From NCBI GenBank assembly GCA_018857735.1, contig JABMCL010001824.1, positions 380,001 to 444,000 on the forward strand: a stretch of DNA of 64,000 nucleotides. Reading direction: 5' to 3'. The notes under the pieces are model-generated. The model was not told the origin of the DNA, searched no databases, and saw only the letters and a program-made list of their open reading frames with translations. The stretch comes from Alviniconcha marisindica (lineage: Eukaryota; Mollusca; Gastropoda; Provannidae). The stretch's first letter is position 1, and every line of letters begins with the position of its first letter. The translations under genes were made by a program, and so were the position numbers. Below are positions 48,406 to 58,400 of this stretch, piece after piece.

Positions 48406-50261
48406 TGCACACCAATCTCCACTCGTCCACTCAGATACAAAAATTAATAAATAATCAATAGAGAGAGAGAGATAGATGTGCACACCAATCTCCACTCATC
48501 CACTCAGATACAAAAATTTATAAATAATCAATACTCTTTCCTAGATCTCTCATGCTGTCTCCCTCCCCCTGCTATTAAGAGTACTCTTTAATAGCCAGCT
48601 GAACAGTAACAATGGACTTGTGGAGGCTGCTGAAAAATTTACAAAAGATGCTACCATTTTGCTTTTATTTTTCTTCTCACAGTTCAGTCCACCCATCTGG
48701 AACAACCTCCCTCTTCCTTTCAAAATCATCCCTTGAAAGTGTTCTCTTGAACTCCAAATGAACCAGCCGACACTGTCCTTCACTCCTGTTACTGTATTAG
48801 TCTATCTATACAATGTGTGTGTGTGTGTGTGTGTGTGTGCGTATGTGTGTGTTTGTGTGTGCATGCATGTGTTTGTGTGCATGTGTGTGTGCGCATGCAT
48901 GTGTGTGTGTGCTTTGCATAAAATATTACAGTCATTTGAATTTGTACATGTGCTGATGTGCACATTGTCAGTTGTATGTTAAATCAATAACAATCTGTAT
49001 CTTGATGTGCATGTGTGCTGTACTATGTTTGTATTATTTAGCACTTGGAGTTGCAGGGCAGGCACTTTAAAAGTTTTCATTACTGTTATTCTTACGGCAT
49101 CAGTGGGGCCTATTTGTTTGTTTGTTTTGTTCCGTCAACCACACGCATACCCACCCTGGCTGCCTTGTTTTGTCTTCCTGGTGTAATGAGCTTGATAATT
49201 TCCATACAGACCTGTGTTACACAGGCACTGGTATGACCATCATGGTTAACTGGGTGTTAAAGATCAGTTATGCATAAATTGCCTCTCTAACATATCAACC
49301 TCAGTTGCCTCTCTAATAAGTCTGCCTCATAAAAATGATTTTCCTCCTACTAAAAAGTAAAAGCAATTGTAAAAATGATCCACAACAAGCTAACCCCACT
49401 GGCAGTACAGCTAATTTTTACACATCCAATTAGACCTGAGCAGCTACTTTTACACTGTAGTAGACTGCAGAGATGAACCCTGGTCAGCACAGTCTCAACT
49501 GCTTCCAGGATGTCACTTGCAAACGACCAGTAAAAGTGTGAAATTTGAAACCCTTAAGCCTTTTTCTTTTTCTTTTTTCGCACTGGCAAGTGAAAGGATT
49601 TTTGTCAAAATGCATAGCACTGAAAGTAGATGTGTTATAGAACCAGAAAATATACTGTTTATGAGCTGCATCCATGCATCTTTCAGCCTGGAAATTTTAC
49701 AGGCTGGTGCAGTGAAAGGGTTAAAAGAAGATTGATTTATTTTTTGATGATGTTGTATCGTGCGATGTATACCACTGAGCACTCGTGACGTGGATGCTAT
49801 TATGGTGTTTGAGTTATGTCCCTTGTTTCATGCCTTGAGTCTGCGCAGTAAAGCAACTGACTGCAAATGAGTGCCTGTCTGTTATGTCTTGAACGAATGA
49901 CAAACTCACACAAACCACATAAATATAGACAGATACATCAGATTTAAAAGCTCTTCCATTAAACCAGCAACCGTATTATACTGAACTTTATGAGTAATTA
50001 ATTCATACCTCCACATCAGAAATCAGAAATCTGTCAACAAACTGCGAGATCTGGATTTGTCGATGATGCATCCAGCGACTGTGGAAGCGACGCTCTTGGT
50101 CCACACGCAGAGCCAGCCCCAGCAGTCGTCGCAGCATCAGCTTGTTGTCACTGATGCCCCAAACTGCCATGCTGACAGAGTGCAACAGACAGTTGCCATC
50201 CTCTGCAGATACAACAGGACTGGTTTAAAACTGTGTACAGACACACACAGGCACAGACACA

Positions 50262-50315
<54 letters not shown>

Positions 50316-51258
50316 CTCTCTTTCTCTCTCTCTCTCACACACACATGTACGCACACTCACACACTCTCTCTCTCTCTCACACACACACACATGTACGCAC
50401 ACTCACTCCCTCTCTTTAAGTTTAAAACACACACACACACACACAGACTCACACACTCTCTCTCTCTTTCACACACACACACACATACACACACACATGT
50501 ATGCACATACTCTCTCTCTCTCTCTCTCCAATTACAATCACAAATGGAGTTAGTGGACAAAAAACAATAACCACTACTAGATATAATACAAAGAATGTAT
50601 GTTCATACCCATAATGTAAATATAGTTACAAATACAAATAATACACACTGTAGTAAAAAAAAAAAACTCAGTCATTAATATTATTATATAAATTATAGAT
50701 TAAAAACATAATTAAAAATACAATCATCCAGGACAGAAAAGATGATTTAAAAAAAAGGCAAAACTGATGTGAAAAAGGAAAAACAAATGAAAACATTCCA
50801 AAAATGTCAAATGGGGAAACACTGAGGGTATTAAGTTAGTAACCTGGTGTTTTACACCCCTGTCAACCAGTACAGTTATATTAGGGTGATATAAAACATA
50901 AAACAATCAACTTAAAATACTTACTAGGAACATTGATGGGAATCACAGTTCTGACATTACGACACCAGTTGATTAAACCAGCTCTCTCGAGGTCCTCTCT
51001 CATATCTCTGTCCACAAGCGCCATAAAGACTCTGGCTTTGAAATCTGGCTGCCATCGTCTGAAATCTGGCAGTTCTGTTAAGTAAAATGATGTGTTTCGA
51101 TAAAAGCAGACAGGAAGGCCTTTCTTAAATTGACTGTAGTCTATGTGGGACAAAATCCACTTCACCACAGCTTCCTTCTTCTCGGGGTTGCTCTCTTCAA
51201 AGCATTTTAAGAATGCTAGATATTTAATGTCGCCATTTTGGTTGTTCCTTATGGATGA
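41767..51258 (-). CDS. TNFAIP3: A20/TNFAIP3-like OTU deubiquitinase with seven A20 zinc fingers (whole coding span; start unresolved)
   Basis: A20 edits ubiquitin chains on NF-kappaB signalling proteins and shuts the pathway down. Exons on the minus strand: about 51258-50925, 50202-50009, 46673-44258, 43423-43319, 42428-41767. Junctions are GT/AG and the phases agree, giving about 1236 residues, far longer than human A20 (790). The OTU domain keeps Asp (ALVDRD), Cys (DGNCLLH, codon 50189-50191) and His (SNSHFCPLLF, codon 46398-46400), plus the family block LANILRRPIIIMTD. Asp-to-Cys spacing fits A20. Seven C-x3/4-C-x11-C-x2-C/H fingers follow. Between OTU and finger 4 lies a long Ser/Pro/Gln-rich linker. 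No in-frame ATG precedes the conserved N-terminal part, so the start lies in an unseen exon, or one base is lost here. kappaB-like sites lie upstream. OTUD7-type proteins have a single A20 finger, so A20 fits best. Confidence 0.93.
42395..42810 (-). repeat. imperfect duplication spanning the A20 last-exon acceptor
   Basis: The sequence around the acceptor and first 30 or so exon bases (42395-42440) recurs at 42590-42640 (GCGTCTACTTCCAGCTGTTG). The following intron stretch (CATGGTGACAAATGAAGAAA) occurs at 42497 and 42726. A GT run sits in the second copy. Confidence 0.85.
43319..43423 (-). CDS. TNFAIP3: A20-like exon carrying zinc finger 5
   Basis: This 105-base exon encodes SLTQEQPCQTEGCPYYGDSR then NLGFCSRCYGQHFK, a complete A20 finger with C-x4-C-x11-C-x2-C spacing. 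The acceptor AAATTACAG and donor TTCAAAA|GTGAGT are phase 1 on both sides, so the exon could be skipped without shifting frame. That skip would remove exactly one finger. Confidence 0.92.
44015..44165 (-). pseudogene. intronic copy of an A20-like coding segment
   Basis: About 150 bases inside the intron between the large exon and the finger 5 exon are over 90% identical to coding DNA at about 45137-45282 of the large exon. Translated on the minus strand both give EMSAxAMSPTxALATANLSA. The copy keeps an open frame for about 60 codons (44158-43964) but lacks obvious splice sites. Confidence 0.85.
44258..46673 (-). CDS. TNFAIP3: A20-like large exon: end of OTU domain, linker, zinc fingers 1-4
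   Basis: The acceptor TTCACAG opens SMKTEWEEICQCLDPDRSYS. The OTU C-terminal half follows with LANILRRPIIIMTD, GGIYLPLEW and the catalytic His in YSNSHFCPLLF. Finger 1 is CVVPTCKFFGDPDLAMMC-SSC (about 45710-45785), finger 2 CKEGCGFRCSTQTYPYCHEC (about 45515-45580), finger 3 CSNPACSEDAVLNRLCGKC (about 44750-44815) and finger 4 CIGMGCGNMVLQEGKLCQQC (about 44310-44370). The 230 residues between fingers 2 and 3 are Ser/Pro/Ala/Gln-rich with a Gln run. The donor GTGCAAG|GTGAGT is phase 1. The frame stays open past the donor into the intron. Confidence 0.95.
46990..48540. repeat. composite minisatellite: about 55-bp core alternating with GA runs, about 17 copies
   Basis: The core is ATGTGCACACCAATCTCCAC, then TCGTCCACTCAGATACAAAA, then 'attaataaataatcaata', each followed by a GA run of variable length (about 8 to 70 bases). 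It fills half of the intron between the two OTU-coding exons of the A20 gene. Minus-strand ORFs rich in Ser-Leu are artefacts. Confidence 0.95.
48800..49480. other. intron sequence of the A20-like gene
   Basis: GT/GC microsatellite at 48813-48911, then unremarkable AT-rich DNA. Nothing coding was recognised. Confidence 0.6.
50009..50202 (-). CDS. TNFAIP3: A20-like exon with the catalytic cysteine of the OTU domain
   Basis: The acceptor TATCTGCAG opens a Lys codon then DGNCLLHSVSMAVWGISDNK, LMLRRLLGLALRVDQERRFH and SRWMHHRQIQISQFVDRFLI. DGNCLLH is the OTU nucleophile motif, with Cys at 50189-50191. The donor GTGGAG|GTATGA is phase 0 and joins the large exon. Confidence 0.95.
50240..50530. repeat. 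AC and TC microsatellites
   Basis: Alternating AC and TC runs in the intron just upstream of the catalytic-Cys exon. Confidence 0.97.
50925..51258 (-). CDS. TNFAIP3: A20-like N-terminal OTU exon (5' boundary unresolved)
   Basis: The frame reads LAFLKCFEESNPEKKEAVVK, WILSHIDYSQFKKGLPVCFY, LPDFRRWQPDFKARVFMALV and DRDMREDLERAGLINWCRNV. It aligns with A20 from its N-terminal helix to NWCREVR, including the catalytic Asp (VDRD). The donor CCTA|GTAAGT is phase 1. Upstream the frame is closed by TGA at 51259-51261 with no ATG in between. An ATG in excellent context (CCAAAATGGCG, 51234-51236) is in another frame. A likely acceptor (CTGTTTTCAG, about 51272) lies just beyond. Confidence 0.85.
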
Positions 51259-51497
51259 TCACTTCATATCTGAAAACAGAAAAAAGTCAGTCTCAATCTC
51301 ATGAACTAGTTTATCCTTGAAAATTGAATAAAAATAGCCAGCAAACAAAACAAAATTTGCACTCTCCTTTTCTACTTACTACTAGTACTAAGGATGATGC
51401 ACATTCTCATCAATGATTGTTGAATTAACTTTAATACTTTAAATCAAGTAGGAAACTCTTTATAAAAAAGTTTATTACATATTATAAGTCTCAATAT

Positions 51498-51534
<37 letters not shown>

Positions 51535-52253
51535 AAGAGTCACATGTACTATGTATTTTCACAGAATGAAGACTAAAACAGTATATATAATGCTAACTCA
51601 GAGTCTCAGTAAAGGAACATTCACAAGCTAAATTAAAGTTTTACTTCCAGGTGTATTTTAAATTAGTCACAAAATGCACATGACAACTGAGTCTTTACTG
51701 ACACACATAAATTAGTAATCCATTCTTTGTTACTGTATGTGAATAAACTCTGTAAGAATAGCCATATACATATTTAACTTAACTGTATTAACTATTATTT
51801 AACATTTTTCCGACTTGGGAAAACATTTTTTTTTAAAGCAAACTGAATCCCAAACTGAATTTCAATTGGCCACACATATTTGCAACTAAAAACCAATAAC
51901 TGTCTCAAAACTAAGGCACCTTATTATGAAAGTATGTTTTTTTGAACACGCACTATGGGCATACTATAATATAGTGATGTACGGAGAAGGAGAAAGCAGC
52001 AGATTTGGAAAATACGCATCTACAAAACGAGTCTACTGATCATTCCTCCCGTCACAGTATCACTATCAAGAAAGCAAAATTAGAGATTTTGGTTCTCCTC
52101 AACTTCATTTGTCAATAATAACTTATCAAGACAAACATCGATTACATACCATCAGTGTACAGCAGGAATCCACTGAGATGTTCACGCCTATTACCTACAG
52201 AAAAATAATTTAGTGTCTTCCTGGACTAGTACAACCACAAATGAATCAGATGC

Positions 52254-52314
52254 GGGGATTTTTGCAAAGGGGATTCCCCAAACATTCCCCTTCCTCTTAT
52301 TGGTGGGAATTTTT
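52254..52314. promoter_or_regulatory. cluster of kappaB-like sites upstream of the A20-like gene
   Basis: Within 61 bases are GGGGATTTTT (52254), the palindromic GGGGATTCCCC (52269-52279), GGGGAATGTT on the minus strand (52281-52290) and GGGAATTTTT (52305). GGGGATTCCC fits the NF-kappaB consensus GGGRNWYYCC exactly; the others are partial. They lie about 1 kb 5' of the first recognised A20 exon. Vertebrate A20 is induced through promoter kappaB sites. A possible untranslated exon with donor ACTGATG|GTATGT ends near 52149, between the cluster and the coding exon. Confidence 0.6.
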
Positions 52315-52319
52315 CGGAA

Positions 52320-54600
52320 CAGATGCTTGCCGACGTAAGGATGTCGGAAACCAGTGCTTGGAGTTTGCGACATACCCCTAGTGTAGAAAGGACTTTTAAA
52401 ATCTCAGATTTTTCTTCCTTTCCTTTGCAAAACACATATTGAATGCAGAAGCATTTACATCATTTAGGGATTGTTGTCGTCATTTTGTATTACAGTTTAT
52501 ATTCTTTTTTTCTTGTCTTTTTGACCGCTGTTCGTTTTCTGGCCTTCTACCAACCCGAAAGCAAAACACTGCTTACAGCGAACGATCGTAAGTGAAACTC
52601 TTAAACGATAATTATTATTCTCTTTGTTTCTTATTTGTGTGAAAACTGTTTTCTTTCTGTCTATTGTGGATACAGTACCAAATGTAATATCTACTGAGTA
52701 TGCGCCATAAAAATAAAAATAAAAATTCTGAACGACGACAATTAATGGGGTTGACCACCGGTCTTTTTTTAGTTCTTTGTCTGGCTCTGGCTCTGTTGGG
52801 TCAAAGCTCGTTTTCCTCAACCTCATTTGATGATTATTGATTATTATGCCCCATGTATGCGCTGTCTGTGTGTTTTCGTATTACAGACTGGTAAAGTTTC
52901 TCGGTCTTACCGAAAGATAGACACTGAATTTTTAACGTGCAAGGCCAAGGGCAAGGATCTTGCGTGCTGTATGAAGGCAAGACATCAGCTGACTTATTAA
53001 TAACTGCAGCTGACTTCACAGGCACAGACCAGTCAGCACATGAGTCGGAAGAACGGGGGGAAAAGGCCCTTCCAGGCTTCCTGTCTCGACCATGCAGGAA
53101 TCGAACATGAATACATACAATACATACCAGCTCATTAGACTAACCTGTAGTAACCAGCCATGAACTCCCATCTGAATCTGAGTTCACAAACTTCTACCGT
53201 TTTAGAATCTATTCTAATAAGTAATATTGTAATAATTGACGACAGTACAGCCACCCGGCTTTAGTTTGCTAAAGATGGGTCTTGCTGATCTTGATCTTGA
53301 TCTTCTTGATCTTGATAAGTTACATTGGCAACACCCAGTTCTTGTAATTGTACAAGTTTACACTAACGGAAAAAACAGGGAGAGCACTTTTATTTATTAT
53401 TTTTATTAAAGTGACTCGTTAGAATGTTACTATTGTTACTGTTAGTGTTAGACTGGAGAGGACAGGAGAGAAGATCTAACTCTCTCATCTGTCTCAGCAC
53501 AGACTGTGTTGTCTTCCACTAGTTTTAGAATGGGTGGGAGACCTTTCATCTTCAACAGTTCAACTTCAAGTTCAGTTGTTTTTCACAAGTCTTTTTTTGT
53601 TGCTGTTTGTTTGTTTGGTCTTTTTCTTCTTCTCACAACTGTCCTGTTTTTATCTTCAGAATCCCCCTCCCAAAGTAGTAGTAATACTAATAGTCTGACT
53701 GTAGATTGTGAGTATAAGTCTGTTAATTTTATTTTTATTTTTATCAATAGTCTATATAGTGGAAATTTCTCAAGTGCCTACCCTGCGGCTCAAAATGCCA
53801 AACAATACAAGCTCTATTAACAGAACATGTACATTGAAATACAGACTGTAATTGATTTAACATACAGTTAGTAGAATTACAATAATACAAATAATATTAA
53901 CACAAGTTCAAACATAAATGATAATACTATTAATAGGGAATTTATGGAGCACTTTTAGAGACTCAAACAGTCACAGCACTTTACAACTTAAAGAAAAACA
54001 TGGAACGCTCAAATACCCATAATGTATACAACTTACAAGTCAGTGGTATGTAAACGAACATACAAAAATGAATAAACATTTTCATACAAAGCATAATAAA
54101 ATGCACGCACATACATGTTTATGCATGCATGCACATGTACACACACACAGAGGATTGTGTGCACACAGTGCCAATAAGATGTGTGCACGTGCATGTGTGC
54201 GCACACACACACACACACACACACAACACACACCACACACACACACTGTATACACACAGCTGAGAAGGACATAGGGGGGAGGTAAGTTTTAAAGACTAAT
54301 TTGAAGGCAGGGCAAGAAGAGCTGGGATAGAGAGTGAAAGAGTGACAAGAATGACTGTATACGTAACATCATAAAGGAGCAGCAGGAGAGTGGCGCAGAG
54401 CAAGAGCAATCACTCGAAAGCCAAATAAAGTACGATTGAGCATGGTCACCACATGGATGGGTGACTATTGCTACCTGCTCTGAGATTTCTCTGGAGTCAA
54501 AATATCTGCAGACTCTGCAAAGTCCTTTTGATGGGACTAGTATAAATCAAGGTCCTGTGTGTGTGTTGTGTGTGTGTGTGTGTTGTGTGTGTGTGTGTTG
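52320..54600. other. intergenic region between A20-like and FAAH2-like genes
   Basis: No conserved coding sequence is recognised. The region holds one arm of the dispersed repeat (52325-52370), a 'tttaacgtgc' type repeat (52905-53060), a TCTTGATC tandem (53287-53320), AC microsatellites (54140-54260) and GT runs (54555-54615). Confidence 0.5.
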
Positions 54601-54650
54601 TGTGTGTGTTTGTGTACTATTATATCACATTTGCATGTTAAACTTAAAGA

Positions 54651-54906
54651 TCCTGTAGTCCAGGTCAGAGTTTTGGTGGATTATGGAAACAGCAGAATAA
54701 CCCAGCATGCACAAAAAGTGTTGGCCTTCAAACTGTTGGAGTTGGACAAAAGTGCTTTACAGGAAAAGGCACTGCAGGTTTGCATTATTGTTTGTGAACG
54801 TTACCATGCCCTTTTGAATAACCTGAACCATGATGCTGTTATTGTCTGCAGGTGTGGGCAGAGTGTGCTGTGAGTGGCTGGTGTGAGGGAGGAAAACCTG
54901 GCTGCT
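54651..54906 (+). other. possible unidentified exons (54651-54778 and 54852-54906)
   Basis: After an AG at 54650 a frame reads DPVVQVRVLVDYGNSRITQH then LAFKLLELDKSALQEKALQ and meets a CAG|GT donor-like site at 54779. About 70 bases on, GTCTGCAG is followed in compatible phase by VWAECAVSGWCEGGKPGC and a stop at 54906. The composition looks protein-like, but I recognise no family and the acceptor before 54651 lacks a pyrimidine tract. It could be the 3' end of a gene, FAAH2 5' UTR, or chance. Confidence 0.2.
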
Positions 54907-55240
54907 AAGGGAAGAGATCATCGGTGAACAGGGAACACACCTGGGGCAGATTCTGCCAAGCATGACCCCACACTACACGTGGCCACACTACATTTAACAT
55001 GATCTCAGCATGATGGCTGACACTCTGAGGGCCAGCCTAACATTAACCCATAGCCCATTTTCTGCTTGTTTCCTGGGCTGTAGACGCTAGTTTCTCAGCT
55101 CTCTGGAACTTTTTGTTGGTGGTGTTCGCGAACCCACTTTCGCTCAGTTAACATTCGCCCTTTTTGTCTTCTGTTAGTTGGCACAGCTGAAATTTTGTTT
55201 GGGTTGTTTTCTGGGAAGGGGAGGGAAACTGAAAGCAGCC

Positions 55241-55423
55241 ATGTCTCTGTTACGCAGTGTGTTGTATTACATGCTATCAGCATTTACTCTCATCATGGGA
55301 CCAATCGTGTGGCTGGTCTTTCGTCTGATTTATGGCGAGAGGGGTCGGTGTGTACAGAAGGTCAGTAACCCACTCCTGATGGAAAGCTGCACAACTCTTG
55401 CAAAGAAAATTCGCTCACGGGAG
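55241..55423 (+). CDS. FAAH2: FAAH2-like exon 1 (residues 1-61, membrane anchor)
   Basis: The peptide starts MSLLRSVLYYMLSAFTLIMG and continues PIVWLVFRLIYG, a single hydrophobic helix, then VSNPLLMESCTTLAKKIRSR-E. This is the usual start of the amidase fold. The donor CGGGAG|GTGAGT is phase 0. Confidence 0.9.
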
Positions 55424-58400
55424 GTGAGTGTTTTTTAGTTTTTTATACATATATATATATATATATATAAATATATGTATAGTATCAATCTGCAAATACT
55501 GCTTTAATATATATATATATATATATATAAATATATGTATAATATCAATCTGCAAATACTGCTTTACTTTCTAAAATAAAACATCTTTACTATTGCTTGT
55601 GCTCTGATTAGTATCAGTAGTTTATAGTTTGGTTTCAGAACATTTACATTTTTTGCAGTTTATGAATATTCCTTGTGTGCGTGTGTGTGTGTGTGCGTGT
55701 ATGCGTGTGTCAGTTGGGGGCGGAGGTGGGAAACTGGGAGAGATGGAATTAAGGGTAGGTAGTAATATAATGATTCATTTTCGTTATATATTGCTGCTTC
55801 TCATATGGCACATGTACTTGTATATTATACATTGTTAGTTGTCGTAATTATATGTATTACGTTTGTGAAACTTAGAAAATGTTGGAGAATGTTGTAAAGC
55901 GCAGTGAGTTTGGGTACACCAGAGAATAGCGCTATACAAAAGTAATCTATTATTATTATTATTATTATGATTATGAATTCAGCTTGCAGCAGCAGCCACA
56001 ACAAGAGCAGTTCTGAATTATGCAGTGTTAATTCTTTGCCTGTTGTGTGTAGTAAAACAGGACATTTGTCAGCTTTGTCCAGGTAGCTGGGGGGAGGGGG
56101 GGCGGCGGAACCACCATTGCTTTGCCACTCTTCAATTCAATTTTAAACTGCCCAGGGATCTTTCATGGGCACAGCTAAAAGCACATGCCCTGACATGGTT
56201 AAGACTACTTCTTCTTTTTTTAAACCCCCTCCGTGAAGCATGAAAATTTATATTTTTACTGACTGTTGGACACAAATGAGTGGAAAAAGCAGTCAGTTGA
56301 ACCTGTGTGAATAAAAGCAGATTTGGAATGTTGACCTGTATATGGTTTTAATTACTTCTGCCTGATATTATTCATTTTAGGCTGACTGCCCTCTCCTTTG
56401 TAAATATTTCTCACAGGCCTAGTACTAGTCTTATTGGATTGCTACTGATGTCATATAAAAGATTTTTTGTTGTTGATTGCTTTTATAAGTGCTGTTCTCT
56501 GCTCTCAAGGAGACTCACTGCGCTCATGTGATTTTGAATGACTGACTGTAGCCTTGTATAGCATGCTTTTGAACAGCCACCAAAATGGTGTACTTAAAGC
56601 ACTATTTTGTTGTTACGTGGTGTATGCTGTGTGAAACTGCTGCCATCTCCATGCATATTCTGCGTATACCATACAACCATGCAACAGAATGTATAGGTCC
56701 TTGGAAGGAATGCCTTCCATGGGTCTTCATTTCGCTTATTATTTTGGTTATTCCTGGCACAGGTAAAGGCAGAAGCAGTGATGCAGGCTTGCATCGGCAG
56801 AGCGCAAGAGGTTAACCCGGCAGTCAACGCTATCGTGGCTGAGCGGTATGCAGAAGCCCTAGCGGAGGCGAAGGAGGTGGACAGACAGCTGAGTCAGGAC
56901 CCTGTGCCAGAGGAGCTAAGTGAGGACGCGAAACCTTTCCTAGGCATCCCCATCACCATCAAAGAAGCCTTTGCCTTGGAAGGTGAGTCATTTCAAGGAA
57001 CTGTGGCTCAGCCACTCGACTCACATGTGTAATGTTGCCCTTGACCTGATTCTGGAGTGCCCAACTGCTTCGGGCAGGTGCACAGAAAGGGGATGAAAAC
57101 AGAGTTTGACTCGCCAGGTGACGAGGTGTGCACAGGCGGAATGTTTTACCCTTGGCTGGTTTCAGGAGTGACCAAGTGATCCAGGCTGTTTGGCAGAAAG
57201 AGGGTGAAAATTAGAGTTTGATTCTACAACTGTGTGCAGACTGAAGTGGGCACAGCCGGTAGCCCTTAGCTGGTTTTAGGAACGACCAACTGCTCAGGAT
57301 TGGTCAGCACAAAGGGGGTCAAAGTGGAGTTTGACATCCTAGCTGTGCACAGACAGAACCAGGCATAACACATTAGCCGTGACTTGTTTCAGGAATGCCC
57401 AGCTGCTTGTGACTGGTCAACAGCCTGGATCAGTTGGGCATTCCGGTTTCAGGGTTAAAATTAGAGTTTGATTCTGCAGTCGTGTGCAGACTGAAGTGGG
57501 CACAGCCGGTTGCTCTTAGCCGGTTTCAGGAATGACCAACTGCTCAGGATTGGTCAGCACAAAGGGGGTCAAAGTGGAGTTTGGCTTCCTAGCTGTGCAC
57601 AGACGGAACCAGGCATAACACGTTAGGTATGACTTGTTTCAGGAATGCCCAGCTGCTCGTGACCGGTCAACCCAAAGGGAGTCAGAGTGGAGTTTAACTC
57701 ACCAGCTGTGCACAGATACAACCAGGGATAACATGTTACTAAATATATATTGATAGCCATGACCTGGTTTCAGGAATGACCAACTGCTCAGGACCGGTCA
57801 ACCCAAAGGGAGTCAGACTCAGAGTGGAATTTGACTCACCAACTGTGCATCGACGGACAGAACCAGGGATAACAACAGTGTTAGCAGTGACTTGTTTTGG
57901 GAACGCCCAACTGCTCAGAACTGGTCAGCACAAAGGGGGGTCAAAACAGCTTCAGCCACTTGTCCAAGCACAAAAAACAGGTTAGCCTTGACCTGTTTCA
58001 GGAATGCCCAACTGCTCAGGACTGGTCAGCAGGAAGGGGGTGAGAGCGGAGTTTGACTCGCCAGCTGTGCACAGACTGAAGCAGGCGGGCATGATCCCCT
58101 TCGCCAGCACCAACACCAGTGAGCTCTGCATGTGGTACGAGTCCGCAAACAACGTGTACGGGCGCACCAAGAACGCCTACGACGACACCAAAATCGTGGG
58201 AGGCAGCTCGGGTCAGTATAGCATCTGCACGCGGTCTGGTTGGTGATTTTTAGTGTTTGACATTGTTCCAGAACGTAACGACCCACCTCCCCACCCCATC
58301 CCCGAAAAAAGGATAAGCTGGCTGGAGTGAAGATGGTAAACCATCTCCTCCCACCTCCTCTACCACCAAAGCCTCACATGGGAGTAGGATCCACCATTTA

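Noticed and set aside
53506..53820. 104-residue plus-strand ORF with a hydrophobic stretch
   Set aside because: Low-complexity T-rich DNA with no family match or splice partner; probably chance.
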